From contig VYZB01000030.1 in NCBI GenBank assembly GCA_013397455.1, positions 207,924-271,923 on the forward strand: a DNA stretch of 64,000 nucleotides, read 5' to 3'. The notes below the pieces were generated by a model, which was given only the letters and a program-made list of their open reading frames with translations, searched no databases and had not been told where the DNA came from. Position numbers and translations under genes: made by a program. This document shows positions 1 through 11,900 of this stretch, one piece after another; position 1 is the first letter of the stretch; the number at the start of each line of letters is the position of its first letter. Source of the stretch: Crotophaga sulcirostris (taxonomy: Eukaryota > Chordata > Aves > Cuculiformes > Crotophagidae).

Positions 1-3000
1 TCTCCATGTAAAACAACACAAGCAGCAGAAAGAACTTTTGATCATCAAACTGGGCAAAATGGTGTCAAGCTCTTAGGCTGTGGCTTTTTCGTTTTAAGAC
101 TTATGCTATTCAAAAAAGTAAGGCAAATAATTTCCACCCACAGCTACTTATTTTTTTATAGGGAATTGTTAGCTCAAACCGAGAACAGCAATAGAAACTG
201 CTTTATTTTTCACATCCAGGGTACCCTCATGCCTTGACAGTTCACCTCTGTGGGAATTTCAGTGGTTTGGTGGAAAGAAAAACCCTAAATTCAGATGACT
301 CTTCAAAATTCGATTTACTCAGCAGCTGTAAATGAAGTGGCTGTAAAAGAGGAGGCTGTCTCACAGTATTTCATTTTCTAACTCACATGGCACCTGTAAA
401 TGCAACTGAGTACAGAGAACTGAGCATCTAATAGACAGTGCTGCTGAGAACTGGGACCACAGTTCACTTGGTCCCTTCTGGCAACTTCGTACTTGGTGAA
501 GCCCATGTGGGTTTACAGGGCTAGAAACCAGAATTTGTGCTGCATCTCAGCATATCACCATGATGACAAATGAGGTCTGTGCTGTTAATTCCTCTAGAAG
601 AGGACGCCACACATATGTGTGCCAGTGGCAGCACGGATGATGATTGCCATCATCAGTCAGGAGTCTTCACTACTGGCCTTGACACAATTTTCTGGGCTAG
701 CTTGTTGGAGCCGTGTATCTTCTTGTTTTCACTTCTCTGGCTCCAGAGCAAGAATAATATTTACCTATTTTACAGGCCACATGAGAAAGATTAATTAGCT
801 AATGCTCGTTGAGTACTTCAAAGGCACAAAGCAACAAATGCATTTAAGGGTCTGCGTTCAGTGTGCCTAAAATCAATAGATACTTGGCAAAGACATTAGT
901 GAAGGGAACTGGACAGCACACGGGGACTTGGATACCCAGGCCCTTATCCTGACCCACAGTGGGGAGCACATGCATCCTTGCACGTACCCCTGCACCCCCC
1001 TACAAATGTGCCAACTGCTGCTTGCAGCAGGATAAAGGATATGTTGGTACAGCCTTCTGCTACACAGATAATAAATATGAAAGCAACAGCAGTTCTCCCA
1101 GAAAAGGGAAGAGGCTCATCAGCCTGTTCATGCCCTGAAGCTGTCTGGGCTTGTGAGGGATGGGTGTATCATTCCAGGAGCCCAAGCTGGCTCATGGTTT
1201 TCCGTGCCTCAAGCAGTTTCTCCTTTCCAGGCAGTGGATGTAGCGTGTAGCAGTTGTGAGCCAGCACAGTGAGCAAAGTTTTAGTAGGCACAACAGAAGG
1301 AGAGAGGAGGGAAAGTCTCAGGCTCCTGGGAAGCAGCTGGAGGATGAGGAGCCATTCAGTGCTGTAACACTGACCCAGGCCTAGGTGTCCTGTAAGAAAC
1401 CGTGGCTTCGGCTGCAGTTCAAGAGTGAGCCAGTCTGCAGCTGCCTGGTGTGTAACTTAGCAGCCAGTAGAGACTGCACAGCTGAAATAAAAAGCTGTCC
1501 ATGATTGAACTGACTCGTCAACAGAACCCTCCCCTTGGCCATGGATAAGGTGCCTTCACGCCAAGGCTAAGGGATCCAAACACAACCCTGCTTGTCAGCA
1601 GCATCCTGCTCCCTATGCTGTTCCCACTCAGGAGATAGAAGAAGTGAGCAAGGTGGCACCTTCCACAGCACGTCAGAATGAGCTTGCACAGGCAAGACAA
1701 GGACAGGCCTGCAACCCTGCTGGCAGCTGGCCTTTTGCAGGCAGCCTCCTGCTCTGGTGTCTGCCTGCTTTGCACCTTCCTGGCAAGGAGGTTTAGAGTC
1801 CATTCCCTGCAATAAAGTCTCCTTTGCACACACCAATTTGTGCCCTGCATGCACCTGTTGAGATACTAGAGCTAAGACCAGACAAATTTACCATCTGGTA
1901 TGGCCAAGGACACGGGCTTCATTAACAACCACAGGGGAAACCTAATGTTTGCTCTTTTTAAAATATTACAAAGATAAAGACAAGGTTGGGAGGCCTGAAA
2001 GTAGATTGTAGAGATGACTGGAAGGACTTTGGCCCTGCTGCTTTCTGTCCCCTGACAGACGATGCACACAGACCTTGTTCCAACACTACAAGCTGGAAGC
2101 TTCCCACGGAGAAGGGATGGGTCACCAAGTGATGGAAAACCTCCCTGCAACTTTATGCCTAGAGAAGCACTGTGGGCTTGTCCATGCATCCCTGTGGCCT
2201 CTATTGCCTTACAGAACTTGGTTTAAGCTTGACACTGGAAAAATCAAGCAACTAATTTGTTGGCTCTCCTCCAGTCTACGCTAACACACTGCAACCTTCC
2301 CATACACACTGTTTTGAGGACATGACGAGAGGAACCTTTGCCTGAGAAGAGGCCAGAGAGTTGCACTCTCCTTTTGTTGCTCTGTGGCTTTGAAAGCTCA
2401 GGGAGAGTTACCAGCCACAGGCTGAAACAGCTACTGTCCATCAGTGTAATTCTGCACTGCTGATGTATCATGGACCAAAATTCGATTCTTTCTTCCTCAA
2501 GTAAAAATACTGAATCAAAGGTTAAAAAAATATGGGTTTGTTCTATTGACAAAGACTCAAGGCAGATTCATAATGTTCCCAGTGTAGAAATGTAGGGACT
2601 AGAGGTAGCAAAGTCCTTCAAGAAATGCTGGTCTGGCCTAAATCCTATATCTTCCAGCAATCAAAAGTCTGGCACTCTGATTATAGGATTGTCTGAAATA
2701 CCATCTCATTGCCTTAGTTTCCCAGTTTGTACAATTTACCCATTGTGTCTCCTTAGCTGCATTAATTGGAACACAGGCTTTCATTTATTATCCTTGTCCT
2801 GATATTTATGAAAAGTATGGGAACAGGTGTCTACAGATCAAACACTGAGACATCAGGCTTGGAGCCTGGCCCTTGTGCCTGTGATCCAAAACCACTTAGC
2901 AGGAGCCTACATTTGTTAATGAGAGTATCAGCCTTCAGCTATTCCTAGAAAACCTGCAAGGACAGAAAGACTTGGCAAATCTTCCAAAACGGTGGCAGCA

Positions 3001-3296
3001 TTGAGAGGCCACCTCTTCCTAAAGCTACTGCATTTCTCGTGACATTTTCTGTGCAGCGGGTCATTATCAAAGCAGGCTGATCAGGTCCATCACTGACCTG
3101 CTGTGTAAGCTGTGCAAAAAAATGGATCTGTCTTTGCTGCATTGACTCAATGTGGAATGTAAAATATGTGCACTGAAGAGGCTCGATGCTTAATATAGGT
3201 CTTGTTAAGTGTCCATAAAGGATACGGAAACCCTTAGATTAAGAGGTACACCAGAGGAGAATGATAGGATTATAAAATCCATTTCTACAAATAACT
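1..3296. other. Unique non-coding sequence
   Basis: No exon with recognisable protein similarity and splice sites is visible on either strand. Short open frames of up to about 110 codons occur at the density expected by chance for this base composition. I recognise no dispersed repeat here. If FAM174B starts in the gap near 19 kb, this stretch is upstream intergenic DNA; if its first exon lies left of the window, it is part of intron 1. Confidence 0.5.
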
Positions 3297-3620
3297 CATA
3301 TTTGTATAGTGCCTTTCAACCTAACAGATCCTAAAGCTTCTTTTCAGCATAACACCCTGATATACTGTGTTCACTTTACCTACCAGTTCAAGGCAACCTC
3401 CTCTGAAGTGAAATGTGGCAGCTGTTTAAAAGCCCTGAGTAGTAGTAACTTTAATAATAGGAAGGCATATATACGGTCTTGCAAACTTCAAAGAGTTAAT
3501 TCTCTGCCCCTTCAGGAGGCAGACAAGGTTTATTATTCCCATTTCACAAAGGCAATATAACAAGAGTGGACAAGAGTGGAGAAAATCTGCACTCCCACAG
3601 ATTTATAAAGCAAAATTCCG
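3297..3620 (+). repeat. Old SINE-like (MIR/CORE-SINE type) remnant
   Basis: The stretch opens with 'TTTGTATAGTGCCTTTCAACC', moves to a 'GATCCTAAAGC' block and ends with 'TTATTCCCATTTCACAAAGG'. This is the order of sequence blocks I associate with ancient amniote MIR-like SINEs (a 'GCGCCTTTCA' start, a 'CTCAAAGCGCTTT' centre, a 'CCCCATTTTACAGATGGGG' end). It is strongly decayed, with no poly-A tail or target duplication. The family assignment is from memory of the block pattern. A similar arrangement occurs near 50.3-50.5 kb. Confidence 0.4.
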
Positions 3621-6600
3621 TACATGAGCCTAAAGTGCTTTTAATCCCACATAGAGAAAACATATCAACATGTCTTATTAAAAAAGTCCTCTGCTAAAAA
3701 TAATGATGTGGAGAGAGCTCTGATCTGGATTCTAACACCTGCCACTTCTGCTGAAAAAATTACCTCCTTAAGCGTGTGTTGACATAGAAACATCATGGTC
3801 CACAAATGCTTCTGTGCCATGAAACAAATTGGGCGCTCAAAATATACTGCCAAGAAACAGACAATCTGTTTTAAGAGGACCCAAGAGTTACTAAAAACCT
3901 CTTGAAATATAGCAGGAGAGAAAGCTGGAGCAGCACCAATCTCTGAGGCAGGCTGGCATTGTTCTTCCACCACATGCGGCTCCGTGGTTCTTCCCAGCCT
4001 GCCTGCATCACACGGCAATGATGATTCCAACGAGGAGGAAAATTTCCTTCTGTTATCCCCAAAGGTTCCGCAAGATGGTCCTGAACTTGGGAAAAGAAAG
4101 TTACAGAATTGCTTGGATTTAACCTCTTATTCATTGAGAACTGCAGCCCTGTCCCCAGGTCATATCATTGTTCTCATTGTTTCTTGACTGCACCCTGATG
4201 CAGAATGAAATGGGAGCTTAAAGGGACTATCTTAGCCCTTTCCACATGGTAGCACAGAAGTCTCCAGCTTTCATTCCTCCTGCAGTTCCCTACCAAGAAT
4301 TTGTCCTATTGCAACTTCAACCCTTATTTGCAGTCCAGATCAGGAACCACCCTCTTCTACACCCCTTTACTCCCTCACAGTCTGCTTATTTAGCCCAGAC
4401 AGCATAGCCTGTGCCATAGAGTCACCGCAGCCTCCCTACAACCGTGGGCAGCTTTTCAGTGGGGGCTGCACAGCTGCTTTCAGGCAGGCTCCTGAAACTC
4501 CCAAACAACTCTCAGCTGCCCACAAATGGATCTGGACAACCTTCCATCCTTCCAGTAGAGCCAGTGCCCTGCAGATACTTTCAGTCACTCCTGCAACCTG
4601 AGTGATGCTTAGGGCTGGTAGAGGGTGAGCTGTGGTCTCTGTGTCCTGCAAGATCCAGGGCAGAGGGGTAGGGAACCCAGAGAGATGAACTGACATATGC
4701 CGAGCATCATCAGTTCTCCAGCAAAATGATTTCCATGACAGGATCACATTTGCTGCATGAATCACATACCATTCATCACTCCAACTACCTGGATGTAACT
4801 TGCCAACTAGGGGCTTGGCCTCTCTCTCAAAAAAGCCCCTTGATGTGCTGTTCCCCAGCTTCACAGTGTGGGATGTGGATCAGTGCTCCTGCCTGACTCA
4901 CTCTCTTCCTTACTTCACAGAAGCTTCTCCCTCTCAACCCCCTGGCTTCACTGTCTCCAGGAAACCTGCCCTTCCCCAGTCCCATTGCAGGCTCTGCTGT
5001 GAAAGGATGCCAAGGGATGACTGCTGTTGTCACTAAACTGCAGGCAGATCCTGCACCCTCCACCACCCCCACGCCTACGAAGCGGTGCCGTGCATGGGAA
5101 GCCACACAGCTGGGGAAGTTGGTCTGAGAGCAGCACATTATGAAAAGCTGCTGCAGGGCCCTGGCAAACATGCACTGGCTTGAATTCATAGCCTGGGGCT
5201 AAACTTATTGAGGCACACAAACAAGGGAGTAGAGGTCTGGTACTCAGATATAAAACATGGACTTTTCTAACCCTGTGAAACCCAAAACGAAGAACAAAAT
5301 AATTTCCTACTACTGTGGCACTGAGCTCAGAGCAGATCTTTTTCACCTTCTCTACTTTGGAATAATTCATTTAACTTTGTGACATTTCACTACCATGCAA
5401 GTCAAACACATTGGCAAGTGTCTAGATGATGGCCCAGGGGAGAAATCTCCTTGACATACTTGATGCTTTATGAGACAATGCAGATGGTCATGGAGGAGAT
5501 CCTGCGACTTTGCTTCCTTGGCAACCTCAGTGCCAGCGCACAGCATTGCAGGTGGCTGCCAGCCACATTCATCCAACGCCCAGGAGAGGAAGGATCTCAG
5601 CTCTGCTGATTGCCTTGGTGGTGGCACCAGGTCTGTAGGCTCCTTATGGGTGCTGTGCTTGCCCTGCTTTCTGTTTGCTCGGCAAGGTCTGAGCTCTGCG
5701 GGCTGTGCTGGAGCTTGCTTTCAACCCTGAATAATGATTGTAATGAAGCGTGTTCTGGCGGGTCTGACTGACGTCGTCAGTTGATTTCTCAGGATGACAG
5801 GGAGATTTACAAGCTCAACACAGCTTATAGGCCCTTATTTACAACTCTCAAGCTGAAGCCCAGACCTAGACACCCATCTATTTGGACTCAGAGGCTGAGC
5901 AAGTAAAGAAAATGTTTAAATATCTCTCCCCCTGATGATTCCCTGTCTGGCGGATTACTATTCATCACAGGCACGAGTGTGAGGAGATTGTAGCTGCCTA
6001 TCTCTCCTCCTCTGATGGCTCTGGGGAACCCCTAAATTCACATCACGGCAGGTGAGTCACTGTCCTTCCCAGGGACAGCCCTTGTTGGCTGAAACAAAAG
6101 GACAAAGTGAAGCCCAGATCATCCTGGCCACAATTTATGGGGTGAGATAGCGGAGCACAGGATGCTTCCAGTCTTCCACTGGTGTAAGTCAGCAGAACTA
6201 CCCTCAATTATACCACCTGAGAAACAGGCTTTTTCCATTTAATAAATCCTGTGGCTCTTTCTTTCCTTTCACCCCCCTTGCCTCTTTTACACCAAAAGAA
6301 TCACATTTAATCTGTAGGGAGCTTTTCCTGAACAGAAAGCCCCACCAGGCTTGACCCTGACCTTTGCAAATGGAAATATGATGTAGTGAGAATTGAGACC
6401 TGTGAGTCAACTAGCATCGCTGGTTTTCCTGCTGAAATACAGCTGGTCGTTTCACATTTCTATTATGAGCCTCAGATAATGGGGAAGAAAATTAGGTAAT
6501 TTCATTTTTTGGATTAGTTGGTTTTCTTGTCAGCTGGGAGATGGGATCTGAGGTATGTGGAGAATGACTGGAGGCACAGGATGAACAGCTGGTCATAGAT

Positions 6601-7389
6601 ATTATTTGGGATGCTATTTCTGCATGACCTGCTCCAGAGATATCAAAAAGAGATTGTGTCTGTCTCCCCTGACATTTATACCTGTTTTCCATTGCTGACT
6701 TCAAAGCAGTTACTCTGCATTTGCTCACATTTGAGCGAGTAGGGAATCAGGACCATTGTTTAAATATAGTCTTGAACCTTACCTAAGCTTTGAAATGATT
6801 GAAAATGAGTTATGTATGGAGAGATTAAAAAATAAAGTGCATCGGGGAACCCACAAGCGATAGCAATATGTGCAGGAAAGGGAGCCTTGCTAGAGTTGAC
6901 AGGTATGTTTATGGGTAGAATTAGAAACTCTAGTTCAAAGTTTGCAAATTGTCCCATGAAAGCAGATCCTCATCATCACAGAGATTGACTGACTGCTACA
7001 TGCAGGTATATATGAAAAGAGGAGTTTGCAGAATCAAGAGCAGTGTTAGTAAGAAAAAGGAAAAAAAAAAGCCCAAACGATCACTGCATGAAACATCAAT
7101 AACAATGGGGTACTAGACAATCTTTAATGTAGAGAAAAAAGACACAAAAACAATGTCGAGAAGGTAATGCCTGATTAAATTTTACAGTAAGTTATTTAAA
7201 GCAAAAAAACAAATATGTGTGATTAATGAAGTAAAGTATTTGATTTCCCGTCTCCTGGGGTCTCCAACTACAGACATCCTGGAAGAGATGCTTTAGTGAT
7301 ACCTGTTAGCATGCTGAACCAAGGATTGAAAGGAGCAAATTTGATGCTCTCATGCTTCTTTCTGATCTTAAAAATCTGTGAGCATGTTT
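3621..7389. other. Unique non-coding sequence
   Basis: No recognisable exon, RNA gene or young repeat. Open frames of up to about 142 codons are present, but they overlap on several frames and both strands, have no initiation or splice context and resemble no family I know. The A-rich part from about 6700 to 7250 may be a further decayed portion of the LINE remnant that follows, but I cannot align it with confidence. Confidence 0.45.
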
Positions 7390-7800
7390 GGATTTGGCAA
7401 AGCATTTGATATCATATCATAAAATTTAGCTCTTTGGATGATCTGAATGCAATAGTCCATGGACTGAATCACAGCTAAGTGGCTGCAGACAAAGAGGAAT
7501 ACTAAACAGGGAGTTATTGTGTTATAGGATTATGTTTATTAGGGCATCACAGAGACCAGGTCTTTGGTCTTTTTTGACATTTTTATTGATGAATACAGAA
7601 AGACTGAACAAAAGGATGACAGGCATTCACAAAAGTGACAGGAAGTTGAAAGGGATCACAAACACCAGGGAAACCAGAAAGATAATGTAAAGGAATCTGG
7701 ATAGACAAGAAACTTGGAGTGAAAATATCTTAGTGCAATGAATCCCAGAGCAGGGCAGATTGGAAATTTCATATCTGCTGATGCCTATGGGCTTTAAAGG
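7390..7800 (+). repeat. Decayed CR1/L3-like LINE ORF2 body (reverse transcriptase region)
   Basis: Around 7393-7430 one frame reads F-G-K-A-F-D-I-I-S, matching the 'FxKAFDxVxH' motif of CR1/L3 reverse transcriptases. Near 7570-7600 'TTTTTGACATTTTTATTGATGA' corresponds to the 'LFNIFIND' block that follows, and near 7690-7710 'GGAATCTGGATAGACAAGAAAC' matches the usual 'GGATCTGGATAGACTTGAAAAC' stretch. Order and orientation agree with a sense-strand ORF2 fragment. Frameshifts and stops break it throughout, so it is an old, inactive copy. Family placement rests on motif order, not an alignment. Confidence 0.5.
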
Positions 7801-10800
7801 CGATGCTTATAAAGATGGTGCCATGGGGGAAAAAGCCTAAAAACTGCAGTGTATAGGGAGATGTTCCATCTGAAGCTCTAGAGATATGTGATACAGCAAG
7901 CCAGAAGGAAAATAGCAGAGAAACCTTCAGCATTTCTGGCAGGCAAGCCATTTAATAAACATGTCTACCGAGAATCTTCTATAATAAAACTCGATGTATC
8001 ATTTCCGTTCACTGAGCTAGTGTTGTGTCTGCAAAATGCACAAGGCTTTGTCTCCTCAATGCATTAATTTCCATCCAAATGCCCAGGCAGAGCTTCTGTT
8101 AGCAACCTCTGTTGACAAGAGTGGATTATTCAAGGAAGCATAACTAACTCTCCCTTATTTCTCTGAAATCTACATTCACTCCTCTGCTGGCGCATGAAAA
8201 TTCACAAGTGAAAATGTCTACTCTTTCCTTTGTTTTAGGTGCTTGGGGCTAGATTTGAACTTACAACCTCTATTTAAGGAGGGATTCTAGATATCCTAAA
8301 CAGGGTTAAGGACTTGGAATCGGCTGTGGCGTGCAGGTGGTCTGCACTTCCCTTAACCCATCTCCTCTACCTCTTGGCTGAAAGACAAAGGGATTAGGAG
8401 CAGGCGCAGGACTCCTAGACACACTTGCAACTGCAAATGAATCATTCATCTGCAAGCCCTAGAGAAACTGGCCAAATTTAGCCAGTCCCGAGCAGCTCTT
8501 CTGTGCAGATTTCCCTTCAGGAGCCAGGGAATGATGTTGTGGAGGAACTGTAGGACACAGCAGTGCAGCCAGGGAATTGGGACAAGAGATCCCAGGGCCA
8601 GTTTGCTTTAGGCGGCCTCAGAGCACCCAATGCTACAGGATTTGTATGACGTGGGTGCAGAGGAATGATCTGTGCCTGTGGGTCCCCTCCCTGCCTGGCA
8701 TTAGCTAATGCCCACTCGCCCGTGGAGCAACTGTCTACATGATTTCATTTTTCTGTGACCTAGAAGTACTCTCCAATTTACCACTCACACCACTCAGCCA
8801 AAGTGCTGTGTAGGGACACGCATGCAGAGCATTCTGTGCCATTGCACCTTACTCCACTGGCCAACAATGCTCCTCAGCGTGGCTTTATCTCTCTGTAAAA
8901 TAAAGGTCATTATGGTGTTGTGCAGGTAGTGAAGGCTTTGAAGAAATGCTTTGAAGTACACTATAGAAGTAGACATTATTACCCACTGCCCGGGGATTTG
9001 GAGAAGGTTTAGTCTGATAAAAAGGCTTTGCATTCTACTGGCAGGAAGCATGACATAAAGTGGAAATTTTTCCAAGCTGAATTCAAATGGGTTGATTTTG
9101 CTATCAGCCCTTCTTCTAGAGAGTGGGTATGCCATTCCCTGGACTGTGTGAGTATTAATGCTCTAACAAGGTTCACCCTACCAGTGAGGACTCACTGAGC
9201 AGAACTGTGCTCAAGGTTTAGAACCGAAATTTTAAGGGGTTTTATTTGAGATAAGGTTTATGGTATGCTAGAAGATGGGAAGTACATCTGGCTCAGAAGT
9301 GCTTGTAGAGGTCTTGGTGTTCAGGATTTAGAGGCGCAACAGATTTGGCAGGGGACAGGAGCTGGAATAGAGGCTAAATTAGCAAATTCTCACAGATAGG
9401 ACCAGGGTCAATTAGCCTCCTTAGGAAGAATTGTATGTTGTATTTGGCTCCAAACAGTGTTACTAGACTGTTGCGTTCAGAGACACTACATTCTTTCACA
9501 GTTGTTTAGACTAGGGGAAGAAAATCGGGAGAAACAGGATGGGCTTATGGACTAGACATCTTTCATCTCAACTGCCATGAACCTATTAGCACCCCACAGG
9601 TGAGGAAGGGTTTGTGGCACCGTGATGATAACAGCACTGACAGCAGATGTTTAGTGCCAGGCAAATTGTTTACAGCCAAGCTTACTTGAAGTGCTTGCTT
9701 CCGAAAATCATCAGCTATATTTGGAATAATGCTGGAAAATATTTTAAATGGTGTTTCAGGCAGTGAAACCAAGAGATGAGTAGAAATTGCAGTTCACAAA
9801 GGCTGGATTAAGTGACAATTTGTGTAGCGGGAGGCGACATTTATTTAGTTGATTTAAAGGTGCTCTGTAAAGGAAACAAATATATTTTACACCCACTCTT
9901 CATATGTAAGTAAAAGAGGCTTTAAAATGTCATTGAAAAAACGTGTTTGTTATTTGAGAAATATCAAGACATTTTCCCTTTCTGCTTTGCTTTCTAAAAA
10001 GAGTGGAAAGTAGGTGAGACTTCTTTTTAAAGTCATGAGATATCTGAATCTAATGAACACTTAGATTCTTACCCTAGGTGTCTTTCGAATATTTGAATTA
10101 AATAGATGATAAACAAGCAACAGCGAGTTTCTAGCCATTAAAGAAATAATCCTTCTTTTCCTGATCGCTTATCTTTTATCTTTTGATCTAGTAAGGTCCT
10201 AATCCTACTATTTCTCCACGCATTCTCAGAGACCCTCCAGCGAAACAGAGATATGGCTTCATATTCCTAAAGTAAAAACAGAAAAATCCCTCTCTGGAAA
10301 TCACAGCAAAACCAACCAAACCAAAGCTCCACAGCGTTTGGCCCTTTTTTGAAAGCAACAAACCGTAGCAGGAGGTCATGGATGTAGACTTTAACAAATA
10401 TTTCCCTACGTTCCCCAGAAAGTGGGTGCCACTTGCACATCTATAATCCTCTATCCGCTGATTCCTGTAACAAGATGCCACAAGGGTTTAATCTCACAGC
10501 TTCCAGGGGAGCTGCTCCATCTGGAGAGTTACTCGAGGCCGCTCAATATCACTGTCATTCCAGGGGAAAGGCCGGTGCTGGGATGACAGTTACAGGCATT
10601 GCTCCATTAAACCAAGATTAAAGTCTGCTGCTGCATGAAGGGGAATATTTCAGTAGAGCCAGGAGGGAGTTTGCCTCATACCTGCTCCCTCGGGTGTTAG
10701 GATTCTTGTGAACTGCAAGCAGATGTTTGGCAAGGCTTGTTGCTCTCAATAACTAGCTTTTCCGCAGCACTTTGACATGGCACATGCTTTACAAAAGAGC

Positions 10801-11519
10801 ACCCAGGATCAGGAGTGTCACTCCAACCCACAGGCGCAGTGTGGCATGGTGTGTGCAGAACCTCTCCGCAGGCACCCATCAGGGTGAGATGTTCCTCACT
10901 CCATGGGATGGACAGGCAAGTCACACAGCAACTCTATGAGCTCCAGGCTTTCCAGAGACCGGCTACACACTCCAAAGGGACATCTTCATGACAATTGGTG
11001 TGCAGACCTCCCAGAGTCACTCTCACAGTCGTAATGACCAAGATGTGTTAGTGCAGCATCCTCCAAGAGCTCGGGTGAATTCCCTGCTTCTTATACCTGT
11101 GCAGAACTTTGAAGAGATATGTAAGCAGGTACTGATGGATGAGAAATGCTATTACAGTACACATACATTTCCTTTGACCTGATCTGACTTATCTCCCCTG
11201 TGATGACAAAATAAGTGCCATGTCTGAGGGCAACAACAGTTCATCTGGACCAGGAGATAGCATACATAGGGGTTAAAATCCATTGCTGTTTTTTTTCACA
11301 TCCAGGTCACTTGTCATTCTGGATAGAGCCCTGCTACTTGGCAGTCACTTTAACACCATCAATAAACCTCCAACACTATCTAAGGCTGCAAGATTAGCAG
11401 CTACCACCCTGATGAGTTTATTTTATGCGGATGAGATGAAGAAAAACAGTCTAAGGACACAATCTGCAAATTATCTTAAAATAATGACTTGAATTATTTG
11501 TCAGCTTCCTTCAGGTTGC
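7801..11519. other. Unique non-coding sequence
   Basis: No coding exon, RNA gene or clear repeat was recognised. The AT-rich block from about 9820 to 10200 is compositionally like a conserved non-coding element, but single-sequence inspection cannot show conservation. The remainder is unremarkable. Confidence 0.45.
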
Positions 11520-11900
11520 ACTTTAGCGGCCAGCCAGGACGCACTGCATGAATATGCAGCGAAGCACTGGGAGGCAAAGTCATAATTGGCTTCTGTGTTC
11601 TTTGATTATTGTTATCCAAACTAAACAAAGATTTGTCGTTTACCGGTGCCCTTCCTTTCCCTGCTTTTTTTTTTTCCCCGATTAGCTGCTACACTGCGAC
11701 ATCGTGTATGTGAGCGATACTGTAGGAACACGTTCAAGAGATAATCTCTGCACTACGGCTTAATGATTGCACCAACCTTTGTTTAAAAGAAACCTGCTGC
11801 TTATCATAGACTTAAATTGCAAGGCTTTTGCAGCAATAACACTGGCTTTTAAGTGTCTGTAAAAAGCCATAAATGCATTACAGGGTTACAGGAATAACAG
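11520..11900. promoter_or_regulatory. Candidate enhancer-like non-coding block
   Basis: This 380-base stretch is dense in short developmental transcription-factor-like words: ATTGTTA and AACAAAG (SOX/HMG-like) near 11607-11630, CTTTGTTTA near 11778, and several TAAT/ATTA cores. It has almost no simple repeats. That texture is common in conserved non-coding elements, but the words are short and occur by chance. No conservation can be judged from one genome, so this is a prompt for alignment and not a called enhancer. Confidence 0.2.
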
